From Bacillota bacterium (GTDB lineage Bacteria > Bacillota > Clostridia > Lachnospirales > Lachnospiraceae), in assembly GCA_023419655.1 (NCBI GenBank), contig JAEZXP010000180.1, forward strand, positions 1 through 7,850: a stretch of DNA of 7,850 nt, written 5' to 3'. The notes under the pieces are model-generated. The model was not told the DNA's origin and searched no databases. It worked only from the letters and a program-made list of their open reading frames with translations. The translations under genes were made by a program, and so were the position numbers. Below are positions 1 to 4,564 of this stretch, one piece after another. Position 1 is the first letter of the stretch, and each line of letters begins with the position of its first letter.

Positions 1-6
1 ACACAT
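1..6 (-). CDS. First codons of a leftward gene cut off by the window edge
   Basis: Read on the minus strand, positions 20-13 give AAAGGAGT, a strong Shine-Dalgarno sequence. Six bases (TTATTT) follow, and then ATG TGT at 6-1. A sigma-A-like promoter lies about 140 bp upstream on the same strand (148-175). Together these suggest that a gene starts here and runs leftward out of the window. Only two codons are visible, so nothing can be said about its product. The alternative is that the stretch is the end of an upstream plus-strand region and the ATG is chance. Confidence 0.4.
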
Positions 7-141
7 AAATAAACTCCTTTCACTGCGGATTGGGAAACCAATCTAATTGTAAAGGAGTGCTGGAATTTAAGGAAGACTAAATTCCACATTTACTTTCGAT
101 AACTGGAATTTAGTTTTTCATTCAACCATAGTTTTATAACA
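7..141 (-). promoter_or_regulatory. Structured 5' leader with alternative hairpins; Shine-Dalgarno in a stem
   Basis: Three 9-base segments can pair in competing ways: TGGAATTTA (61-69), TAAATTCCA (78-86) and TGGAATTTA again (104-112). The middle segment can pair with either neighbour but not both. Next to them, ACTCCTTT (13-20) pairs with AAAGGAGT (51-58), enclosing a second stem GATTGG/CCAATC (28-33 with 38-43). On the minus strand the 13-20 segment is the ribosome binding site of the leftward gene, so the stem would hide it. On the plus strand the 77-113 hairpin is followed by TTTTT (114-118), and the inner loop is GAAA (GNRA type), which would instead fit a transcriptional attenuator. The transcribed strand is therefore uncertain. 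I do not recognise a known riboswitch class. Confidence 0.45.
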
Positions 142-147
142 GAGGAT

Positions 148-175
148 TTTATAGTTGAAAATAATATTCTTTCAA
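148..175 (-). promoter_or_regulatory. Sigma-A-like promoter for the leftward gene
   Basis: The minus strand reads TTGAAA (175-170), a 16-base spacer, then TATAAA (153-148). Both boxes are one base from consensus. Predicted transcription starts near 141 and would give the structured leader that ends at the ATG at 6-4. The promoter overlaps the rightward tgt promoter almost completely. Confidence 0.5.
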
Positions 176-183
176 TGTATACT
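155..183 (+). promoter_or_regulatory. Sigma-A-like promoter for tgt-yajC
   Basis: TTGAAA (155-160), a 17-base spacer and TATACT (178-183) match the vegetative promoter consensus in five of six bases at each box. Transcription would start near 190, leaving about 75 nt before the tgt start codon. No further gene lies between, so this is the likely driver of tgt and yajC. Confidence 0.6.
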
Positions 184-264
184 TGTAATGTTATAAATTA
201 CAGTTAAGGCAATAATATACTAAAATCAGCAATGGGACTGAATTATATTTGGAAAGTAGGAACG

Positions 265-1395
265 ATGTATAGATTAATCCAACAGGACGGACCCGCAAAA
301 AGTGGAGAGTTTAAAACCGTACATGGCACAATACAAACGCCGGTATTCATGAATGTGGGAACGGTGGCGGCAATCAAGGGGGCTGTATCCACCGAAGATT
401 TATGCAGGATAGGAACGCAGGTACAGCTTTCAAATACGTATCATCTGCATGTCAGGCCCGGTGATGAGATTGTTAAGAAAATGGGTGGACTTCATAAGTT
501 TATGGTATGGGATAAGCCTATTCTGACTGATTCAGGGGGCTTTCAGGTATTTTCTCTTGCAAAGCTCAGAAAGATTCAGGAAGAAGGGGTTTATTTTAAT
601 TCCCATATTGATGGAAGAAAGATATTTATGGGACCCGAGGAGAGTATGAGGATACAGTCAAATCTTGCATCCACGATTGCAATGGCTTTTGACGAATGCC
701 CTCCCCATCCGGCAGAGCGGGCATACATGTTGAATTCTGTCGAAAGAACGACCAGGTGGCTTATCCGGTGTAAAAAGGAGATGGACAGGCTGAACAGCCT
801 TGAGGACACCATCAACAACAGCCAGATGCTGTTCGGAATCAATCAGGGGGGCACCTATGAGGATATCCGTATAGACCATGCGAAGACCATATCGGAGCTG
901 GACCTGGATGGTTATGCCATCGGCGGACTTGCAGTTGGTGAAAGCCATGAGGAGATGTATCGAATCATTGAAGAGACGGTGCCTCATCTTCCGGTTAATA
1001 AGCCTGTATATCTGATGGGAGTAGGAACACCGGCAAATATTCTGGAGGCTGTCGACCGGGGAGTGGATTTCTTTGATTGTGTATATCCGGCCCGTAACGG
1101 CAGACATGGACATGCTTATACGAACTTTGGAAAAATCAATTTATTAAATGCAAAATATGAGCTGGATGGCAGGCCGATTGAAGAGGGATGCGGCTGCCCT
1201 ACATGTAAGACCTATAGCAGGGCGTATATAAGACATTTGCTAAAGGCAAAGGAAATGCTGGGAATGCGCCTGCTGGTACTTCATAATTTGTATTTTTATA
1301 ATCATATGATGGAGGAAATAAGAGAGGCTATCCGTAATAAGCAGTATAAGCAATACAAAAAGCAAAAGCTTGAGGGCTTTTTGCGGGAGGAATAA
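265..1395 (+). CDS. tgt: tRNA-guanine (queuine) transglycosylase Tgt
   Basis: Tgt swaps guanine 34 in the anticodon of GU(N) tRNAs for the queuosine precursor preQ1 in the cytoplasm. From the start at 265 the protein has 376 residues, normal for bacterial Tgt. Visible motifs: TDSGGFQVFSL with Asp89 in the base-binding pocket, MAFDECPPHP with Asp143, GINQGG, AIGGLAVGE, and RGVDFFDCVYPARNGRHG holding the expected nucleophile Asp271. The zinc site is CxCxxC (Cys309, Cys311, Cys314) plus His340 in LHNL. A longer frame opens at 232, but its extra 11 residues lack family similarity and have no ribosome binding site. The family normally begins MY-x-L, matching the ATG at 265, which has a weak GGAAAG/AGGA signal upstream. 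Its partner yajC follows 99 nt later, the tgt-yajC order seen in many bacteria. Identity is very secure; the start is fairly so. Confidence 0.96.
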   Translation: MYRLIQQDGPAKSGEFKTVHGTIQTPVFMNVGTVAAIKGAVSTEDLCRIGTQVQLSNTYHLHVRPGDEIVKKMGGLHKFMVWDKPILTDSGGFQVFSLAKLRKIQEEGVYFNSHIDGRKIFMGPEESMRIQSNLASTIAMAFDECPPHPAERAYMLNSVERTTRWLIRCKKEMDRLNSLEDTINNSQMLFGINQGGTYEDIRIDHAKTISELDLDGYAIGGLAVGESHEEMYRIIEETVPHLPVNKPVYLMGVGTPANILEAVDRGVDFFDCVYPARNGRHGHAYTNFGKINLLNAKYELDGRPIEEGCGCPTCKTYSRAYIRHLLKAKEMLGMRLLVLHNLYFYNHMMEEIREAIRNKQYKQYKKQKLEGFLREE

Positions 1396-1483
1396 AGACA
1401 GGAATTGCTCTTAGCCCAGGTGTACCAGATATGGATAGCCGGGGATGATAGATAGAAATTAAGATTAAATTTAACTTAAACCT

Positions 1484-1490
1484 AGGAGGT
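1484..1490 (+). promoter_or_regulatory. Ribosome binding site of yajC (two candidate ATGs)
   Basis: AGGAGGT is a near-perfect Shine-Dalgarno sequence. It is followed by two in-frame ATGs, at 1495 (5 nt after AGGAGG) and 1498 (8 nt). The second has the more usual spacing. The choice changes the protein by one methionine only. Confidence 0.75.
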
Positions 1491-1494
1491 AATT

Positions 1495-1824
1495 ATGATG
1501 TATAATTTTATGTTTTTAGCAGAAGAGCCTGCCGGCGGCGGTGGCGGCAACATGATATTGTTAATCGCACAGATTGGTATACTGGGACTTTTATTGTACT
1601 TTATGCTGATTCGTCCCCAGAAAAAGCAGCAGAAGCAGATGCAGGCCATGCTTTCAACCCTGGAAAAGGGAGACAGTATATTGACCAGCAGCGGATTCTA
1701 CGGCGTAGTCATTGATGTTATGGATGAGGTGGTTATTGTTGAATTTGGTAACAACAAGAATTGTAGAATTCCGATGAAGAAAAATGCGATTGCAGAAATC
1801 GAAAAGACAAATAAAGAAAGCTAA
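1495..1824 (+). CDS. yajC: Preprotein translocase accessory subunit YajC
   Basis: YajC is a small single-pass membrane protein that associates with the SecDF part of the Sec protein-export machinery. This one has 109 residues, a usual length. It has a short N-terminus with a glycine run (14-18), one transmembrane helix (about 20-39), and then the family hallmark RPQKKQQKQ (40-48). The cytoplasmic domain carries GDSILTSSGFYGVV (59-72) and ends in a basic/acidic tail. The gene follows tgt at 99 nt with no terminator between, so the two are probably co-transcribed. secD and secF, which follow yajC in many genomes, are absent here: the next genes are on the opposite strand. The start could equally be the second ATG at 1498. 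Confidence 0.93.
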   Translation: MMYNFMFLAEEPAGGGGGNMILLIAQIGILGLLLYFMLIRPQKKQQKQMQAMLSTLEKGDSILTSSGFYGVVIDVMDEVVIVEFGNNKNCRIPMKKNAIAEIEKTNKES

Positions 1825-1850
1825 AACGAAAGTGTTCTCAATTACACTGG

Positions 1851-1920
1851 GGCGTGTTGCAAAATATATTAGGTACACAGGAGTACCTGTGTACATAATA
1901 TTTTTTGCAACACGCCTTTT
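1851..1920 (+). terminator. Very long hairpin terminator after yajC
   Basis: The arms 1851-1881 and 1886-1916 pair over about 31 positions with only two mismatches (1872/1895 and 1865/1902) around a 4-base loop AGTA. The base of the stem is GGCGTGTTGC/GCAACACGCC. TTTT follows at 1917-1920, so it can end yajC transcription. On the minus strand it lies downstream of dpaB and could also stop that transcript, although no T-run follows in that direction. The arms are several times longer than an ordinary intrinsic terminator, so it may be an inserted palindromic repeat. Confidence 0.75.
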
Positions 1921-1963
1921 ATATAATCTGGGATAGCCTGTAATCGGGAATCCTTATACATAA

Positions 1964-2551
1964 TCAAGCCGGACCCAGTATGACGGGCTGGAGCTGGCGT
2001 CCTTCCAAAGCGTTTTCAATAGAAGGCAGCAGTAAAGTGAAATCGGCAACCATGGAATGGGGCTTGCCTTTATAGTTATCCTGGCCGAAGGGTACAAAAT
2101 ATATATTCTTTGAATTTATCAGCAACCCGATATTTTTCAGATTGTTACTTAAAGCATCATTTGTTGAGATAGTCAGTATCACAGGCTTATTATTACGAAG
2201 CAGACCCTTGGCAGCCATAAGAACCGGGGAATCGGTAATTGCATTTGCCATTTTGGACAATGTATTACCGGTGCAGGGAGCAATCGCAATCGTATCCAGA
2301 ATATTATTCGGACCGAGCTTTTCTGCCTCAGCTATCGTTAATATTGGTTCATTGCCGGTCATATCTTTTGCCTGTTTTAAAAAGTCGGCGGCTTTCCCAA
2401 AGCGGGTATCGGTTTTTTGGGATTGCTCAGAGAAGATTGTATATACATTGGCATTTTCCTTCACAAGCCGTTCTATCTCAGGAAATACCTTATCAAAGGT
2501 ACAATATGAGCCTGTGAAGGCGATGCCGATATTTTTGCCTTTTACATTCAT
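1964..2551 (-). CDS. dpaB: Dipicolinate synthase subunit B (flavoprotein-like)
   Basis: DpaB (SpoVFB in Bacillus) works with DpaA to turn the lysine-pathway intermediate dihydrodipicolinate, or its hydrated precursor, into dipicolinic acid, the calcium chelator of the spore core. Synthesis takes place in the mother cell. The protein has 195 residues, close to the roughly 200 of B. subtilis SpoVFB. Recognisable stretches are the flavoprotein-type N-terminus NIGIAFTGSYCTFDKVFPEI (7-26), the core APCTGNTLSKMANAITDSPV (91-110) followed by LMAAKGLLRNNKPV, ISTNDAL (128-134), and VPFGQDNYKGKPHSMVADF (153-171). Its ATG directly abuts the dpaA stop codon (0 nt), so translation is probably coupled; the only upstream signal is a weak AGAAGTGG inside the end of dpaA. 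In Bacillus asd, dapG and dapA follow this pair; here the operon ends after dpaB. Confidence 0.95.
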   Translation of the reverse strand: MNVKGKNIGIAFTGSYCTFDKVFPEIERLVKENANVYTIFSEQSQKTDTRFGKAADFLKQAKDMTGNEPILTIAEAEKLGPNNILDTIAIAPCTGNTLSKMANAITDSPVLMAAKGLLRNNKPVILTISTNDALSNNLKNIGLLINSKNIYFVPFGQDNYKGKPHSMVADFTLLLPSIENALEGRQLQPVILGPA

Positions 2552-3397
2552 TTAACCACTTCTTTCTTTTATTATAGCTTCAATTTCATCTACCAATATG
2601 TCTGCAGAAGCCTTTGGAGCGACCTTGCCGGGAAGTCCAAGGCATAACTTGGCATTTATTCCATGGTTCAGGGCATAGTCAAAATCTACTCCTCCGGGAG
2701 CAGAGGCGATATCGATAATTACAGCATCAGGAGAAACCGCTTTAAGGCATTCCTGATTCAGAATAAGCGAGGGGATTGTATTAAATACATAATGAAAATC
2801 AGGCAGTATAGACTTTATCGTGCTGATATCGGCAGTAGAAAGCCCTGCCGCCCGTGCATAAGCCAGTGCGTCCGTATTACGGGCGGCAACGGTAACTTTA
2901 GCGTCCAGGCCTTTGAGCTTGGCGGCTAAAATCTTGCCGCACCGGCCATATCCAAGGACAAGGCAGCAGCTTTGATGAAGATTGATATTGCTGTTTTTTA
3001 TCGCTTCCATTATGGTGCCTTCTGCGGTAGCGATTGCATTCATGATGGCGATTTTGTCGCTTTTCATTAAGTCAAAGCAAAATACACCTTTCGAATTACA
3101 AATTTCGAGGATACTGGAAGGAATCGCTCCCCCTATAAGCATATGTTCGCCGGTTAAAAGACGGGCAGGGAAATCCCTCATGAGCGGATAATCCCTCATC
3201 AGAGGGATGGGACCAATCAGCACCGGACATATATTTATTAATTCCTCTAATCCACTGGCCGCAGCGTGGTTTTTGTGTTCGATAGGATTATAGAGGCGAT
3301 AAGAACATACAAAATAACCTTTATCAAGCAGAGACAACGCCATATAAACCTGCCGTTCATCGCCGCCGAAAATTCCGATTTTTCTATTATAGGACAT
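2552..3397 (-). CDS. dpaA: Dipicolinate synthase subunit A
   Basis: DpaA (SpoVFA) is the NAD(P)-dependent partner of DpaB in dipicolinic acid synthesis during sporulation. From the ATG at 3397 it has 281 residues (B. subtilis about 297). It has an N-terminal Rossmann-like start with IGIFGGDERQ (7-16), a linker FDLMKSDKIAIMNAIATAEG (108-127) typical of the family, and a second dinucleotide fold with LVLGYGRCGK (146-155). FNTIPSLILNQ (205-215), IDIASAPGGVDF (228-239) and LGLPGKVAPK (253-262) complete the match. I chose 3397 because GGAGG (3403-3407) lies 5 nt upstream and homologues begin just before IG-x-x-GGD. The frame stays open to a TTG at 3490 with its own AAGGAG (3498-3503), which would add 31 unfamiliar residues encoded by a hairpin-rich leader. 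An 18-bp tandem duplication gives PLMRDYPLMRDF (65-76). Confidence 0.94.
   Translation of the reverse strand: MSYNRKIGIFGGDERQVYMALSLLDKGYFVCSYRLYNPIEHKNHAAASGLEELINICPVLIGPIPLMRDYPLMRDFPARLLTGEHMLIGGAIPSSILEICNSKGVFCFDLMKSDKIAIMNAIATAEGTIMEAIKNSNINLHQSCCLVLGYGRCGKILAAKLKGLDAKVTVAARNTDALAYARAAGLSTADISTIKSILPDFHYVFNTIPSLILNQECLKAVSPDAVIIDIASAPGGVDFDYALNHGINAKLCLGLPGKVAPKASADILVDEIEAIIKERSG
3170..3205 (-). repeat. 18-bp tandem duplication inside dpaA
   Basis: Units 3170-3187 and 3188-3205 match at 14 of 18 positions and encode PLMRDF and PLMRDY back to back. The duplication is in frame and adds six residues in the region between the N-terminal fold and the linker. Its age cannot be judged, but the divergence is mostly at the unit ends and third codon positions, so it is not brand new. 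Confidence 0.7.
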
Positions 3398-3410
3398 CGT
3401 AACCTCCATC

Positions 3411-3492
3411 TGCCGCTTCAGCGGCATATAAATACTGAGCGAAAAGCACACGATGTGCTTTTTGCCGGTTGAAAAGGTTTTTCTTTTCAACC
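3411..3492 (-). repeat. Three consecutive hairpins in the dpaA leader
   Basis: Three perfect inverted repeats sit side by side between the dpaA promoter and its start codon. They are GGTTGAAAAG/CTTTTCAACC (3467-3476 with 3483-3492, 6-nt loop), AAAAGCACA/TGTGCTTTT (3442-3450 with 3454-3462, 3-nt loop) and TGCCGC/GCGGCA (3411-3416 with 3421-3426, 4-nt loop). None is followed by a T-run on the minus strand, so they do not look like terminators. The arrangement resembles a dispersed palindromic repeat element dropped into a leader, or a leader RNA that protects or regulates the message. Only a genome-wide search can tell these apart. Confidence 0.65.
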
Positions 3493-3511
3493 TATCCTCT
3501 CCTTATGTGAC

Positions 3512-3537
3512 ATTATATGATGGGAAGAAAAAAATGT
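3512..3537 (-). promoter_or_regulatory. Sigma-K-like (mother-cell) promoter for dpaA-dpaB
   Basis: On the minus strand, AC (3537-3536) is followed after 16 nt by CATATAAT (3519-3512). This fits the sigma-K pattern of AC, 16-17 nt, CATANNNT, and the -10 element also partly fits sigma-E. The sigma-K form agrees with known control of dipicolinate synthase in spore formers. Transcription would start near 3505, about 108 nt before the dpaA ATG, and would include the three hairpins. This is a match by eye to a short consensus. Confidence 0.5.
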
Positions 3538-3630
3538 GCTTTACAAAGAAATAACCATGGCGATTCATGAAGGATTGCTTTTTATTTGTGAGAAATAAAG
3601 TAGAAAATAATAGAAAGGGGAAGCTGGCAC

Positions 3631-3659
3631 TTGACAATAAATATTATTTATGATATTTT
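3631..3659 (+). promoter_or_regulatory. Sigma-A-like promoter for the membrane-protein gene
   Basis: A perfect TTGACA (3631-3636) is followed after 17 nt by TATTTT (3654-3659), which matches the -10 consensus at four of six positions. The surrounding DNA is very AT-rich. Transcription would start near 3666 and produce a leader of about 157 nt before the ATG at 3823. Confidence 0.55.
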
Positions 3660-3745
3660 TAATAAAAGATATAAGTGATACGAAAAGCCTAGATATTATG
3701 ATAGGTATTTAGGTGTTATATAGGAAAAAATTTAGAGGGATATAC

Positions 3746-3817
3746 ATGAGACATGTACGGTCGTCGGTATTGACGACTTTTTTAATACCAGATGGGTTTG
3801 GCAATATGGACAGGTAG
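3746..3817 (+). CDS. Possible 23-residue leader peptide
   Basis: An ATG at 3746 preceded by AGAGGGA (3734-3740, 5 nt before it) opens a 23-codon frame, MRHVRSSVLTTFLIPDGFGN followed by MDR, ending with TAG at 3815-3817. That is five bases before the next gene's ATG. The frame runs straight across the hairpin and T-run at 3760-3783. A ribosome translating it would keep that hairpin from forming, so it could act as an attenuator leader peptide, coupled to the downstream gene by its stop. The peptide resembles nothing I know, and short open frames arise by chance, so this is tentative. Confidence 0.3.
   Translation: MRHVRSSVLTTFLIPDGFGNMDR
3760..3783 (+). terminator. Terminator-like hairpin in the leader of the membrane-protein gene
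   Basis: GTCGTC (3760-3765) pairs with GACGAC (3772-3777) around a 6-nt loop, and TTTTTT follows (3778-3783). This is the form of an intrinsic terminator, although the 6-bp stem is short. It lies downstream of the only good promoter and upstream of the gene, so it would cut off transcription early unless prevented. An alternative is that it terminates something transcribed from an unrecognised source upstream. Confidence 0.5.
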
Positions 3818-3822
3818 AATTA

Positions 3823-4380
3823 ATGAAAAAATATTATAAAGATTATAAACTGGTCTATAAAACACTGCCTGATGGTAAAGTGAAGCAAACGGCAGAATAT
3901 ATTGGCAAATACTATATATGCCGGATGAGCGAAGCAGAAATTAGAAGGTATAAGTTTTACTATTTGGCTTTAGTGCTTTGCAGTGGCATAACTGCAATAG
4001 GAGTTGGTTTTCTGAACAACCCCGGAAGCAGAGTGGCTTATGTGGCTTTCCCGTATGTATCCTTATTTCTTCCAATAGCTTTTTGTCTGATGGGAGCCGT
4101 GGGATTTGTATTTTCAGGCAATAAATTAGAACAAGCCGCATATGATAAAACAAAGACCAGAATTCATCATTCGACGGTTTGGCAGATTGTTCTTAGTGCA
4201 CTGTCAGGCTTAGGGAATATAATGTTAACACTTGTAAAAAATGAGAAAGATATGTTCTGGAAAAATTGGGTTTTTACAGGATGTATGCTTTTTATATTCG
4301 TATTAAACATTATATTTTTAAAATTACAAAAGAGGGTAATCTATCAGGTGGAAGATCCGAATTATAATGAACTATTATAA
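3823..4380 (+). CDS. Hypothetical four-helix membrane protein
   Basis: I do not recognise this protein by function. It has 185 residues. The basic, tyrosine-rich N-terminal part (1-42, with TAEYIGKYYICRMSEAEIRR) probably lies in the cytoplasm. Four hydrophobic segments follow, at about 44-65, 72-98, 118-138 and 149-168, and then a short charged tail. There is no signal peptide, catalytic motif or known fold signature. The ribosome binding site is weak (GGACAGG at 3808-3814, 8 nt before the ATG), so translation may depend on the short frame ending at 3817. It stands alone: dpaA diverges from it on the left, and a terminator separates it from the transporter operon on the right. A link to the transporter is possible only by proximity. 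It is a real gene judging from its sensible composition, promoter and terminator. Confidence 0.75.
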   Translation: MKKYYKDYKLVYKTLPDGKVKQTAEYIGKYYICRMSEAEIRRYKFYYLALVLCSGITAIGVGFLNNPGSRVAYVAFPYVSLFLPIAFCLMGAVGFVFSGNKLEQAAYDKTKTRIHHSTVWQIVLSALSGLGNIMLTLVKNEKDMFWKNWVFTGCMLFIFVLNIIFLKLQKRVIYQVEDPNYNELL

Positions 4381-4402
4381 TGAATGTCTTGCTCCTATTT
4401 AT

Positions 4403-4433
4403 ATTATAGGAATTAAAAGCATATTCCTATAAT
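4403..4433. repeat. 11-bp perfect inverted repeat after the membrane-protein gene
   Basis: ATTATAGGAAT (4403-4413) pairs with ATTCCTATAAT (4423-4433) around a 9-nt loop. No T-run follows in either direction within a few bases, so it is not a typical intrinsic terminator by itself. It may stabilise the 3' end or bind a protein. It sits just ahead of a second hairpin that does look like a terminator. Confidence 0.6.
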
Positions 4434-4443
4434 CAAAATTAGC

Positions 4444-4463
4444 GGCGCAAACCCGCGCCTTTT
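4444..4463 (+). terminator. Intrinsic terminator of the membrane-protein gene
   Basis: GGCGC (4444-4448) and GCGCC (4455-4459) form an all-GC stem around AAACCC, followed by TTTT (4460-4463). It lies 63 nt after the stop codon and about 100 nt before the substrate-binding protein gene, so it separates the two transcription units. Confidence 0.6.
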
Positions 4464-4478
4464 ATCGAAAGCTATATT

Positions 4479-4554
4479 ACAGGACTATAAGAGCCTGTGA
4501 TTATATTTAAAGAGATATATTTAATATTTAAATATATAAAATTAAAAGAGGAGG
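4479..4554 (+). promoter_or_regulatory. Regulatory region and ribosome binding site of the ABC importer operon
   Basis: Two inverted repeats lie here. ACAGG-a-CT/AGCCTGT (4479-4498) could form a small hairpin. ATATATTTAA/TTAAATATAT (4515-4524 with 4528-4537) is a perfect 10-bp AT-only palindrome with a 3-nt centre. TATAAA at 4535-4540 could be a -10 box, but no convincing -35 box is spaced correctly, so expression may need an activator. AGGAGG (4549-4554) lies 10 nt before the start codon and is a strong ribosome binding site. Confidence 0.45.
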
Positions 4555-4564
4555 ATAATAAACA

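Noticed and set aside
13..118. preQ1 riboswitch or T-box controlling tgt.
   Set aside because: The compact preQ1 pseudoknot sequence and the T-box TGGNACCGCG-type antiterminator are not present, and the best tgt promoter lies downstream of the element.
232..264. Longer tgt reading from the ATG at 232 (11 extra residues).
   Set aside because: No ribosome binding site precedes it, and Tgt proteins begin with the MY-x-L sequence encoded at 265.
658..1113. 151-codon open frame on the minus strand within tgt.
   Set aside because: It lies entirely inside a strongly conserved gene on the other strand and resembles no protein family.
1831..1848. Small hairpin AGTGT/ACACT followed on the minus strand by TTTCGTTTT, a possible dpaB terminator.
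   Set aside because: The stem is only 5 bp, the T-run is interrupted, and the much stronger hairpin at 1851-1916 lies between it and dpaB.
2142..2555. 137-codon plus-strand frame opposite dpaB.
   Set aside because: It is the reverse image of dpaB, which has clear family motifs along its whole length.
3660..3745. Cyclic-di-GMP or other known riboswitch in the leader of the membrane-protein gene.
   Set aside because: AAAGCCTA-like bases occur, but the conserved core and paired helices of those classes are missing.
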